From: Rummeliibacillus pycnus_A
GTDB taxonomy: Bacteria; Bacillota; Bacilli; Bacillales_A; Planococcaceae
Length of the DNA stretch: 64,000 nucleotides
NCBI RefSeq assembly: GCF_044359855.1
Contig: NZ_CP132291.1
Coordinates: forward strand, 682,001-746,000
Direction of reading: 5' to 3'
The position numbers and the translations under genes are program-made. Positions 17,001-24,763 of the stretch are shown in pieces. How positions within the stretch are numbered: position 1 is the stretch's first letter; each line of letters begins with the position of its first letter. A model generated the notes under the pieces. The model did not search any database. It was not told the DNA's origin and saw only the letters and a list, made by a program, of their open reading frames with translations.

Positions 17001-17762
17001 TTATCTATCTTGATTTTCATAATATGCTTCATCCGCATATTTCTGGTCTGTTCCTTTAAGATAGGCTAGGATCATTTTCGGACGTTTAACTAAAACCCAG
17101 TCTCCATGTTTATCAAACTTTCTGCTTGAAGTTATCATCCCATTTTGAATCGTCCCGTATTTTTTTCCCTTCTTTTTTCCCCACTCTTTTAATCGTTTAG
17201 CGAAATCTGCATCTTCTGCCATAAGCATATCTTCATTAAATCCCTTGATCGATTTAAAATCCTTTTTGTAGCACCAAAAGATTCCCACAGAAATTGCTCC
17301 ATATTTAAAGAATAGTGGCCCAATTAATAACAAAGCGGAAACAAAAATCCCTAAAGACATTCTTTCAAATTTCCCTGTAACTCCGCCACCAATGTACTTT
17401 CCAGTGATTAAGTTCTCCTCTGCCTTAGACAACACATGTTCGTTCATCTGTGTATCTGCATCAATTGTCACGATGATTTCACCTCTAGCTACTTCAACAC
17501 CTGCGTTCCTAATCTTAGAAAGGTTTTTATCGTTATTCTTTATAATGATACATTTATACGATTTTGCAATTTCTTCCGTTCTGTCTGTACATCGATTTAA
17601 CACAACAATGATTTCAACTTGATTTTCATATAATTTTGAGGCTTTTAAAATAGATTCTAAGCATTTTCCAATATACTTTTCTTCATTATGGGCTGGTATT
17701 ACAATTGAAAATTTTATATCCTTTTTATTTTTATCTTCTGAAGAGTTCTCCTTTTCGTTCAT
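17001..17762 (-). CDS. Family 2 glycosyltransferase
   Basis: A 253-residue GT-A fold enzyme. The N-terminus FSIVIPAHNEEKYIGKCLES is the nucleotide-sugar site, IDADTQMN holds the metal-binding DxD, and MLMAEDADFAKRLKEWG holds the ED/catalytic region. A hydrophobic stretch at residues 135-160 may touch the membrane. AAAGGGAGAG precedes the ATG. It transfers a sugar from a nucleotide donor to an unknown acceptor. No other sugar genes are next to it, so pathway cannot be assigned. Confidence 0.87.
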   Translation of the reverse strand: MNEKENSSEDKNKKDIKFSIVIPAHNEEKYIGKCLESILKASKLYENQVEIIVVLNRCTDRTEEIAKSYKCIIIKNNDKNLSKIRNAGVEVARGEIIVTIDADTQMNEHVLSKAEENLITGKYIGGGVTGKFERMSLGIFVSALLLIGPLFFKYGAISVGIFWCYKKDFKSIKGFNEDMLMAEDADFAKRLKEWGKKKGKKYGTIQNGMITSSRKFDKHGDWVLVKRPKMILAYLKGTDQKYADEAYYENQDR

Positions 17763-18006
17763 ACAAAATCTCTCCCTTTAAATGAAACAATTTTTATCTC
17801 TGTAACTGTGACTTGAAACAAACAAGAATGAATGATGTGGTAATTAAATCAAATTGGATCTATAATATTCACTTGATAAAATTCACGAGAGGTAGGGTGG
17901 ACATAGGGCTAGTTTAGCCTACCAAAAATATAAATTGAAATTAATTCCATAAATAGCCCTCCATCTATCTTTTTATAGATATATTCAAGTGAAAATGTGA
18001 AAATTG

Positions 18007-18039
18007 CTTCTTCACTAACCTGGAGCGTTAGTTGAAGAA
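18007..18039 (-). terminator. Terminator-like hairpin after the S4-domain gene
   Basis: TTCTTCAACTAAC pairs with GTTAGTGAAGAA (one bulged base) around CGCTCCAG on the minus strand. It lies about 58 bp past the 18097 stop; the T run is weak. Confidence 0.5.
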
Positions 18040-18096
18040 CTTAAAATATCCTATTCACTAATTTTAAAGTTTAGTTCGGTTGCTAAATGTTTTTCA

Positions 18097-18591
18097 TCAA
18101 ATGAAAATGGAAATACGTTCTCCCTTTGACAATCTTGAACTAGGTCTAATGACTTGTTCATTTAATTGAATCGTTCCTTTTTCAATCTTTTCTATGATCT
18201 GTGATCGACTCCAATCCTCAATTTGGTTTGCAAGCACTTTATCAATTCGATGTTTTCCTATCACTTCATCTAGTACAATGTGTATCATCTTTACTCCTTG
18301 TTCTGCTAAGCTGGTTATTGGAATGGCTGTCATAATTGAAGATTCTACTTTCTGCTCCTCAATTTCAGCAACATGCTCTGAGAACGTTTTATAAATAGCT
18401 AACTTTTTGTTCCAAGTATGATTTTTTTCGCATTTATAAATCGCATATTTGTATATGCTTTTTCCGTTTGCGTTATGCCTTCGCACATTGGTATCCGTAA
18501 AAGCCGATAATTTGCCACACATTTTGCAGTGCTTCTTTAAATCTCGTTCTGGTATCTGAGAAAGTTTCCAGTGGAATGTTATATTTAACAT
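18097..18591 (-). CDS. Zinc-ribbon plus S4 RNA-binding domain protein
   Basis: A 164-residue protein. The first part has CKMCGK and, further on, YKCEKNHTW, likely a zinc ribbon. The C-terminal 50 residues read HRIDKVLANQIEDWSRSQII and continue to SSRLSKGERISIFI, an S4 fold like that of pseudouridine synthases and ribosomal protein S4. Such a protein probably binds structured RNA. The frame opens at 18696, but AAGGGGTGAAGG fits the ATG at 18591. It is a single-gene unit. The exact RNA partner is unknown. Confidence 0.68.
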   Translation of the reverse strand: MLNITFHWKLSQIPERDLKKHCKMCGKLSAFTDTNVRRHNANGKSIYKYAIYKCEKNHTWNKKLAIYKTFSEHVAEIEEQKVESSIMTAIPITSLAEQGVKMIHIVLDEVIGKHRIDKVLANQIEDWSRSQIIEKIEKGTIQLNEQVIRPSSRLSKGERISIFI

Positions 18592-18679
18592 TAATCCTTC
18601 ACCCCTTAATAAGATAAAGGTATGCAAGCATCTAATTGGAGATCTTGCAGCGCAGTATAAAATTAAATTTAAAAAATTA

Positions 18680-18712
18680 AAAAGGAGATCCCACACAAGG
18701 ACCTCCTTTCTT
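18680..18712 (-). terminator. Terminator of the FAD-oxidase unit
   Basis: On the minus strand AAAGGAGGTCC pairs with GGATCTCCTTT around TTGTGTG and is followed by TTAATTTTTT. It lies about 135 bp after the 18845 stop, in front of the S4 gene. Confidence 0.72.
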
Positions 18713-18844
18713 ATCTCACTATTCTACTTCGTTACTTTAAGTACATTTCATCAAAGCTTTTCTAAATGTTACTTAAAATCTTGACTTTAAATAAAATTAA
18801 CAAGTGGTGTTTTAAATCTTCTTATTTGCTTAGGCACAGCATCA

Positions 18845-19369
18845 TTATTTTACTTTCACCTTTGTTCTATTCTTGATCAGCATCCACAAACTACATCCAC
18901 ATAATAACCATCCAAATAATGTAATTATGGCAACTGGAGAAATGATTTTCACAAAGGAAAGAGAAATCATAACCATCCCAACTATGATATAGTGATTCAC
19001 AGCATGGAGATGGTAGGTATCCTGTTCAACATGCCATGCTCGAAAATAACCTTGAAGAAACCCTAAAAGAATTTGTAAGAGTAGCGCTATGTAAGGTAGG
19101 AGTTCAAACTCTGATTTAATCTGTCCTACGAATAAATATGCACATCCCATTCCTAAGTAAATAAGTGTGATGTTCGATTTTTTCTTGTTCTTTTTTACTT
19201 GGAATACTCGATAGCCCCATGCTGCAGCAAAGGAATGTATGGCAAAAAACCAAGCAAATAGCGTAAACGTAAGTGATATGCCTTTTAACCATATTATATA
19301 GTACGGAAAAACAGCTACCTGTCCAACCGTAATCACCAGTGGAATTATGCGGTTACTTTTACTAATCAT
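18845..19369 (-). CDS. Multipass membrane protein paired with an FAD oxidase
   Basis: A 174-residue protein with about six hydrophobic segments and short, mostly basic loops; no motif I can assign. One loop has several histidines (WHVEQDTYHLHAVNHY), which could bind haem or metal. It starts 11 bp after the oxidase stop codon, so both are on one message. A membrane partner that takes electrons from, or anchors, the oxidase is possible but inferred from position. Confidence 0.7.
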   Translation of the reverse strand: MISKSNRIIPLVITVGQVAVFPYYIIWLKGISLTFTLFAWFFAIHSFAAAWGYRVFQVKKNKKKSNITLIYLGMGCAYLFVGQIKSEFELLPYIALLLQILLGFLQGYFRAWHVEQDTYHLHAVNHYIIVGMVMISLSFVKIISPVAIITLFGWLLCGCSLWMLIKNRTKVKVK

Positions 19370-19380
19370 ACATTACCTCT

Positions 19381-20841
19381 TTACTTCAAATAATTTACAT
19401 AAAAATTGTTAACAAACACTTCATTTGGATCTTGAATACGTTTCTCTTCTTTAAATTCTTTCCAATTTGGATATGATTCTTTAAATTGTTTCTTAGTTTG
19501 ATAAGGATAATAAGGAAGATAATATGTGCCACCATGTTTTAGAGTGATATCTGTCCACTTTTGAATCATTTCTTTCGCATTTTCAATATCCTTTTCTTGA
19601 AGACCATGCTGAATTAGAATCACTAAACCTAGCATATCTTCTTTTGCATAATTTAGAGATGTCGTTTTGTCTTCTGCTGCATAGCGAATTGTAATATTAT
19701 GAATTTTAAAATCTTCATCAGAATCATTCGCAGGAAGTAATTTCTTTAACTCTTTCATATACTCATCAAATTCATGAATAGGAACAAAAAACTCCTGCAA
19801 CACTTCTACTTTTTCTGGTTTCGTAAATTCCATAAATGTAGACTCAGAACGCATGACATTATTACGTGTGATTTTTGAATTATCAATCTGATTCAAGTAG
19901 AGATTTTGTGTTGTCCAAAAAACATCCTCTAAAAAGCCACCATGTCTCCCTAATTCAAGTGAATACTTTGTTAGATGTACAAAATCTTCACCTTTCAACT
20001 TTGTTACATGATCCGATTTGCCCGTCTTGTGATAATCAATCACATACATGTTGTCTAAAAATGAGCTCGGTGCAACACTCACCCTAGCATAATGCATAGC
20101 AATATCAGGATTATTAAGTACTTTCGAAAAATATGATTCATATTCGTTTGTTTTAATTTTTTTCGTATGAATGGTATACACTTCATTATCAGTTAACTCG
20201 AGTGTTACATCCAATATCACACCAAATAGCCCATAACCACCTAGCACATACTGCATCATATTATCTGCATCCTTATTTGATATGGTTTTAATTTCACCTG
20301 TTGGGGTCAACAGTGTTATTTCCTTTACCATATCTGCCATGGGTCCAAACCGAATGTCTCTACCATGTGCATTGACTGAAAGAGAACCACCAATCGTGAA
20401 AATCGATTGTGATTGTGTTACCTTAAGAGCTAATCCATATGGTTGAATCGCTTCTTGAACATCCTCCCAGGTAGCCCCCGCTTCAACACGTACAGTTTTT
20501 GCTTCTTTATTCACCTCTAATACTTTGTTGAATGTTCTCATATCTAATACGATGCCATCTTTATAATATGTATGTCCCCCTTGAGAATGTTGGAGACCTG
20601 CTATCGATATATGTTTACCTTCTACATTGGCTTGCTTCACAATTTTTTGTAAATCGCTTCGATTAGTCGCTTTTATCACTTGATCAACATGCTCTGGTAA
20701 TAGCCCTGTATAATCTGTCGTCAGTCCAGATTGAGTTAGTCCATATTTTCGTTTCTCGATGGGAATATTGAACACTATTACACACGCTATGATTAAAACT
20801 AGAAAAAATAGAATCCATGGATTCCCAATTATTCGCTTCAT
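19381..20841 (-). CDS. FAD-linked oxidase (VAO/PCMH family), membrane-anchored
   Basis: A 486-residue enzyme with an N-terminal membrane helix (WILFFLVLIIACVIVFNI) and a PCMH-type FAD domain. ISIAGLQHSQGG, RVEAGATWEDVQEAI, FTIGGSLSVNAHGRD and GGYGLFGVILDVTLEL are the signature stretches of VAO-family flavoproteins such as gulonolactone and arabinonolactone oxidases. The active part would be outside the cell or held at the membrane. GAGGAGAG precedes the ATG. A multipass membrane protein follows 11 bp later. Substrate is not evident; sugar lactones or alcohols are the usual ones. Confidence 0.85.
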   Translation of the reverse strand: MKRIIGNPWILFFLVLIIACVIVFNIPIEKRKYGLTQSGLTTDYTGLLPEHVDQVIKATNRSDLQKIVKQANVEGKHISIAGLQHSQGGHTYYKDGIVLDMRTFNKVLEVNKEAKTVRVEAGATWEDVQEAIQPYGLALKVTQSQSIFTIGGSLSVNAHGRDIRFGPMADMVKEITLLTPTGEIKTISNKDADNMMQYVLGGYGLFGVILDVTLELTDNEVYTIHTKKIKTNEYESYFSKVLNNPDIAMHYARVSVAPSSFLDNMYVIDYHKTGKSDHVTKLKGEDFVHLTKYSLELGRHGGFLEDVFWTTQNLYLNQIDNSKITRNNVMRSESTFMEFTKPEKVEVLQEFFVPIHEFDEYMKELKKLLPANDSDEDFKIHNITIRYAAEDKTTSLNYAKEDMLGLVILIQHGLQEKDIENAKEMIQKWTDITLKHGGTYYLPYYPYQTKKQFKESYPNWKEFKEEKRIQDPNEVFVNNFYVNYLK

Positions 20842-20865
20842 GTTTCTCTCCTCACATATTTAAAC

Positions 20866-21136
20866 AATTGAATCAATTTCATAAATCCATTTTTAGCTTT
20901 TAAATACGAACATTTTAACACATTTACTTTTCAATATTTAGATTTGTATGCTCCGCTACAGACGGCGCTTTCCACGGGCTTGGCTTCAATCTCCTCGTCA
21001 CTTCGTTCCTGCGGGGCTTTCAGCTCAAGCTTTTCCCGTAGGAGTCGCCGTCTTTCGCTACACAATTAATAAAATGGGATATCATTAAATGTTCGTATAT
21101 TTTATATTAATTTTGCATTATGAAATTGATTCAATT
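20866..21136. repeat. Palindromic repeat element, copy B (short form, complete ends)
   Basis: A 271-bp element bounded by perfect 19-bp inverted ends: AATTGAATCAATTTCATAA at 20866-20884 and its complement at 21118-21136. Inside are the same layers as copy A (TACGAACATTTT versus AAATGTTCGTA; GACGGCG versus CGCCGTC), without the 145-bp middle part. The whole element could fold into one long stem. It lies between the FAD-oxidase start and an IS1595-type remnant. No coding capacity. Confidence 0.92.
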
Positions 21137-21291
21137 ATGAAAACGTCTATGGAAATATTAACACAAAGTGAACTCACACAATCACATTATTATGAAGTAA
21201 TCATTTAGCATGTTTTGTTTCAAATAATATATTTATTCTTTAGGCTCTGTTAAAGAATGGTGTTGATATAAAAGTTCAGGAGGTTACAAAG

Positions 21292-21556
21292 GTGAGCAAA
21301 GCGATTAGCAACTCGTTAACGTATGTCGACAAATTACCCATACTAAAAAAAAACTAGTCTATCAATGGGTTAAACGCTATGTTGAACCTTCTTCATCTGC
21401 TGGTGGTCGTTTAATCAACGAAATGAGAGAAACTCGCTTCAAAGAAAGTTTCGAGTGTCCTCACTGTTCATCAGAACAAGTTGTTTGATTTGGAAAAACA
21501 ACGGTCGTCAACGCTATCGTTGAAAACGTTGCAACAAAGCCTTTACTAACGATAAT
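21292..21556 (+). pseudogene. IS1595-family transposase, broken N-terminal remnant
   Basis: From GTG 21292, with AGGAGG at 21279-21284, the product starts SKAISNSLTYVDKLPILKK and, after restoring one A in the A8 tract near 21350, continues VYQWVKRYVEPSSSAGG. The zinc ribbon FECPHCSSEQVV and, after further repair, GRQRYR-KRCNKAF follow. At least four lesions are visible: the A-tract deletion, a TGA replacing an arginine codon near 21487, another lost base, and TGA for a ribbon cysteine. The DDE catalytic domain is absent, so it is not functional. Confidence 0.85.
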
Positions 21557-21595
21557 TGGTTATTTATAGTAAAATATTATTAGGGAGGGAAGGTA

Positions 21596-21781
21596 TTGAA
21601 AACTAACTCGTATCTTATTCAATTAGCAATTTCAATAATAGTCATTTTTGGTGGTACTTTTACTATTCGCTATTTCAGAACAGGTGAACTTTTATTAGAC
21701 CAGATCATCGGAGCTACTTTAGGCATTATTCTACTGGTTGCAACATTAATTTGGAGAAAAGTAAACAAATCATATTCATAA
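21596..21781 (+). CDS. Small two-helix membrane protein carried inside the IS remnant
   Basis: A 61-residue protein with two membrane helices (about residues 7-24 and 34-52) and a basic tail. Start is TTG with the strong site AGGGAGGG 7 bp upstream. TTTACT (21542-21547) and TATAGT (21565-21570), 17 bp apart, form a good promoter that straddles the end of the transposase remnant. GGAAAC/GTTTCC followed by TTTTATT at 21812-21846 is a likely terminator. The gene is thus a complete unit within the element's inverted ends. Function unknown. Confidence 0.68.
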   Translation: MKTNSYLIQLAISIIVIFGGTFTIRYFRTGELLLDQIIGATLGIILLVATLIWRKVNKSYS

Positions 21782-22021
21782 GTCAACGTAGTATGTTGGT
21801 TTATTCACAGCAGGAAACTCAAGAGAAAAAAGGGTTTCCTTTTATTATGTTTAATTATCAACATTAAAATTTAACAGAGCCATTCTTTAAAAGAATTATT
21901 AGCCGAACTACCTGAAAAAGTATCTAATTTAGACTGTAGGTTTTTTAATCCATTATAAGATAAAATTAGGTTAGTTATTCAATAGTTTCATTTGACAGAT
22001 TAAATTGTAAAGGACTGATGG

Positions 22022-22322
22022 ATGAATATGGATAGTGATGGGCTTATTATAACTTCAATAGTTGGATTAATTTGTATTGTCTTAGGATATTTAATTTGGT
22101 ATAAAGATGCTTTTTTTAATCGCAGGTTACAATGAAGCAATTTTTGAAGGAGATAAAGAAAAATTGGCAAAAGGTACGGGGATTGTTCTTATCATATCAG
22201 GTATAGTAACGATACTTTTACCATATTTCCTATACTGGTTTGGAAACACTATGGGAATAATCTATTGTTTACTCATCATTATAGGGATAATGGTGATTAT
22301 TAGGATGAAAAGTAAACAATAA
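22022..22322 (+). pseudogene. DUF3784-like membrane protein gene with one-base frameshift
   Basis: ATG 22022, with AAAGGA upstream, opens MNMDSDGLIITSIVGLICIV and so on to YLIWYKDAF, then leaves frame at a tract of seven T (22111-22117) and stops at a TGA. The +1 frame continues LIAGYNEAIFEGDKEKLAKG with two more membrane helices to 22322. With six T the whole would be one 99-residue protein with the LIAGYN motif and three helices of DUF3784. The shift is in a homopolymer, so it may be a true mutation, a phase-variable tract or a sequencing error. Confidence 0.72.
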
Positions 22323-22364
22323 ATAAATTTCTTTTAGTTGAGTTAGTGTAATTCTACAAATTGC

Positions 22365-22500
22365 TTGGAGCAAGTTAACAAAAAAATAGAAAGTACTTTC
22401 GGTTTAGCCCCATGGCAGATATGTATCTCTATTGGTTCCGTCGGCTTGAATAAGAAAAGGATTAAGCTCTGATAAACTTGTAGAGCAAATGAAAATTCAA
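22365..22500 (+). pseudogene. Degenerate gene fragment, possibly the end of a GGDEF domain
   Basis: One frame reads LEQVNKKIESTFGLAPWQIC and ISIGSVGLNKK before a TGA; a shifted frame continues LSSDKLVEQMKIQRVKS. The string with SIGSV followed by a leucine-rich LVEQ segment recalls the C-terminal part of GGDEF domains, but no GGDEF motif survives. No ribosome site or start is present. Treated as a leftover. Confidence 0.3.
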
Positions 22501-22546
22501 CGTGTCAAAAGTTTAATTATACAAATGTTGAAATATTTAGAAGTGC

Positions 22547-22573
22547 ATAAGAAAAGACCTCCGTTTTGTGAGG
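22547..22573 (-). terminator. Terminator of the 2H phosphoesterase gene
   Basis: GACCTC and GAGGTC pair around ACAAAACG on the minus strand, followed by TTTTCTTA. The stop codon is 1-2 bp upstream of the hairpin region. Confidence 0.75.
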
Positions 22574-23125
22574 TCAATTGCTTAAAGAGATATCTAAATA
22601 TTTATCATATCTTTGCTTTTCAATATTCAGTTCATAAATTCTAATAAAACTCACTTCAAAATTAGGATAAGGTGCTAATTCTTTATCCACTAATTCTTCC
22701 ATATCTTTTAGTTCTTTTTTTGATAGTCCAGTAGAAATATTTCCACCGTACTTTTCTTTCCCCAATGTTAAGTGGGGTACAAAGGCATCAAGTTCAAAAT
22801 AACCCTTTATTAAGTCCTCTGATGGTGAAATTTCTTTCACTATTTTTTGATGTAAATTGTGTAAATTATTTGAGTTAACGCTTAAATATAAAATGTTATC
22901 TCCAAAATACATTGGTTTATCTAATGCCACTTGAAATGGTTTGAAATTCTTGCACACTTTTCGTACTTGGTCTATCCACTTTTTATCTGGAGTTAATCCA
23001 CCTTGTGCTTTAATAGTTATATGTGGTTCTACACCTAAATAGTTAACCCATCTTCCTTGAAAATGCTTAATTCGTTCTAAATAATCTTCTGGCAGGACAA
23101 TTCCAATAAAATACTCTACATTCAT
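22574..23125 (-). CDS. 2H phosphoesterase (2'-5' RNA ligase-like)
   Basis: A 183-residue protein with the two H-x-T/S-x motifs of the 2H phosphoesterase fold: EPHITIKAQG at about residue 35 and VPHLTLGKEKYGG at about 117. Family members hydrolyse or form 2',5' or cyclic phosphodiester bonds in RNA or nucleotides; Bacillus YjcG and the LigT proteins are relatives. The frame opens at 23134, but AGGGG is properly spaced for the ATG at 23125. Single-gene unit with its own terminator. Substrate is unknown. Confidence 0.85.
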   Translation of the reverse strand: MNVEYFIGIVLPEDYLERIKHFQGRWVNYLGVEPHITIKAQGGLTPDKKWIDQVRKVCKNFKPFQVALDKPMYFGDNILYLSVNSNNLHNLHQKIVKEISPSEDLIKGYFELDAFVPHLTLGKEKYGGNISTGLSKKELKDMEELVDKELAPYPNFEVSFIRIYELNIEKQRYDKYLDISLSN

Positions 23126-23233
23126 TCTACTCATCCCCTATCATTTTCAGTTTTTGCATTTTAACAAAAATTCAAAACCTACAACGAATAGTATTGTGCG
23201 AAAAACAACAATCTTTTAGAAACATGCAAATTT

Positions 23234-23270
23234 AAAGAGCTCTGTTACCTTATCAAAACAAAAGCTCTTT
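23234..23270 (-). terminator. Terminator of the HAD-DinB unit
   Basis: AAAGAGCT and AGCTCTTT pair around a 19-base loop on the minus strand, followed by AAATTT. It lies 25 bp past the DinB stop codon. The loop is long, so strength is uncertain. Confidence 0.55.
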
Positions 23271-23294
23271 CAGCTTATATTTATTCGTAGATTT

Positions 23295-23765
23295 TCAAAA
23301 TAGATCTTTCAACATCAAATCAGATGGTACAGGCTTTTTTCCAATTTCTCTAGCCCAAACCGATAATTGTCCCATATGATGAATTTCATGAGTTATGATG
23401 TGATGAAGGATTTTCTCATACGAAAAATGCAGTTCTTCTCCATTTTGCTTTTGAAATTCAAGTATTTTCTTATCATTTCTTTCAATATAATCTAAAATAA
23501 ATTGATCAGTCACAGTTTTTGTTAAAGTTGAAAGTTTTTTTATTTCATTCAAACTTGCAATTGTGCTTATGTCTTTTTGAAAAACAGGCTTTCCTTTCAT
23601 TTGATTAATCCAAAGTTGTTCACAATCGATAACGTGAAATATATTACGGAGAATACTGCCCATTCCACCAGTTCGTTTCTTTATAAGTTCATCATTTGAA
23701 AGATCCTCACACCACTTAAACCAATCTTCTCTAATTTGCCAATTATACTTAAATAATTCGTACAT
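23295..23765 (-). CDS. DinB/YfiT-like metal-binding protein
   Basis: A 156-residue four-helix bundle of the DinB superfamily. Three histidines that would bind the divalent metal are at the expected places: IFHVIDCEQLW (about residue 44) and THEIHHMGQLSVWARE (about 126-130). Family members include thiol S-transferases and stress proteins; some are DNA-damage-induced, but no LexA site is apparent here. It follows the HAD gene by 24 bp on the same strand and is probably co-transcribed with it. Confidence 0.88.
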   Translation of the reverse strand: MYELFKYNWQIREDWFKWCEDLSNDELIKKRTGGMGSILRNIFHVIDCEQLWINQMKGKPVFQKDISTIASLNEIKKLSTLTKTVTDQFILDYIERNDKKILEFQKQNGEELHFSYEKILHHIITHEIHHMGQLSVWAREIGKKPVPSDLMLKDLF

Positions 23766-23789
23766 ACCATACCTTCTTTCTATGTATAC

Positions 23790-24563
23790 TTAAATAAGTT
23801 GAAGCTTCTGTAACGCAAATTCAATTCCATCTTCATTTGACTTTTTGGTTACAAAATCTGCGACATTTTTTAATGTCTCATGAGCATTTCCCATTGCAAT
23901 GCCATAGCCAACTTGTTCTAGCATGTCTATATCATTTTCTCCATCCCCAAATGCAATCGCTTCAGATGGTTTTATGTTGAAGTGATCTAAAACTTTTTTT
24001 ACCGCAATCGATTTCGATACATCTTGTTGCAACACATTCACTATAAATGGGTGCCACCTTCTAAAAATTAAATCAGGAAATTTAAGAGTGTATTTTTCAG
24101 CTGTTGTTTCATCTGCATATAAGCACATAAGATATATTTCTTGAGTCACATCTTCTTCAATGAAGTTCGGAAATTCATGTAAAGAAAGTGTTTCATTCAT
24201 TGCTAGGAATGTAGTTGAATTTTGAATCCTATTCATAGATAGTTCCTCTGTAAAGAATAATAGACTTTGTTTATTCTCATCAGCAAAATCCTTTACCGCT
24301 TGTACAACATCTTTTGTCACCGGAATTTTATGTATCACTCGGTCTTTATGTTTTACATAAGCTCCATTTACGGTAATGAATGTATCTATCCCTAATTCTT
24401 TTAGTTCTTGACACATCGATAAGGGTCTACCAGTAGCTGCTACTAATCTTATTCCATTACTTTTTAATATTTGTATAGCTTTTTTTGAACTTGGAGAAAT
24501 ACTTCCATCTTCATAATTTATAAGAGTACCATCTAGATCAAAAAATATTATTTTAACATTCAT
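23790..24563 (-). CDS. Cof-type HAD-IIB hydrolase
   Basis: A 257-residue phosphatase of the HAD superfamily, class IIB. Motif I is FFDLDGTLIN with the nucleophile and acid/base aspartates, motif II is VAATGRP, the lysine is in QQDVSKSIAVKKVLDHF and motif IV is AIAFGDGENDIDMLEQVG. Cof-type enzymes act on sugar phosphates, nucleotides or pyridoxal phosphate in the cytoplasm. AAAAGGAGATAACG precedes the ATG. The DinB gene follows. Substrate cannot be read from sequence. Confidence 0.92.
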   Translation of the reverse strand: MNVKIIFFDLDGTLINYEDGSISPSSKKAIQILKSNGIRLVAATGRPLSMCQELKELGIDTFITVNGAYVKHKDRVIHKIPVTKDVVQAVKDFADENKQSLLFFTEELSMNRIQNSTTFLAMNETLSLHEFPNFIEEDVTQEIYLMCLYADETTAEKYTLKFPDLIFRRWHPFIVNVLQQDVSKSIAVKKVLDHFNIKPSEAIAFGDGENDIDMLEQVGYGIAMGNAHETLKNVADFVTKKSNEDGIEFALQKLQLI

Positions 24564-24668
24564 CGTTATCTCCTTTTATATATCCCCGCTATATTTATCT
24601 GATAATTATCAATATTAAAACATTTTTCTAAAAAATTCCATAATTAGAACAAAAATAAATCTGAATAT

Positions 24669-24706
24669 TTAAAAGCTGAACCCCATAAAACACAGAGTTC
24701 AGCTTT
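24669..24706 (-). terminator. Terminator of the adenine deaminase gene
   Basis: TAAAGCTGAAC and GTTCAGCTTTT pair on the minus strand around a 15-base loop, followed by TTTTAAAT. It lies about 58 bp past the stop codon. Confidence 0.75.
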
Positions 24707-24763
24707 AAATTCATATTGAAAAAAATTTATTTTAATAAATATACTCTCTATCTAAAGAACCGG

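Larger units (their letters stand above)
21243..21881 (+). mobile_element. Deleted IS1595-type element with intact ends and a passenger gene
   Basis: The left end GGCTCTGTTAAAGAATGGTG and the right end, which closes with TTTAACAGAGCC, are inverted copies of each other in the outer 12 bp. The element is flanked by perfect 8-bp direct repeats ATTCTTTA at 21235-21242 and 21882-21889, the target duplication size known for IS1595. Inside are the first third of a transposase gene (broken) and a complete small gene with its own promoter and terminator. At 639 bp it is shorter than a full IS1595 (about 0.9-1.1 kb). Confidence 0.85.

Noticed and set aside
20866..21136. TACGAACATTTT...AAATGTTCGTA read as a PurR box pair
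   Set aside because: The string resembles the PurBox half-site, but the two copies are about 200 bp apart, not 16-17, and occur in all repeat copies regardless of the neighbouring genes. Treated as part of the repeat ends.
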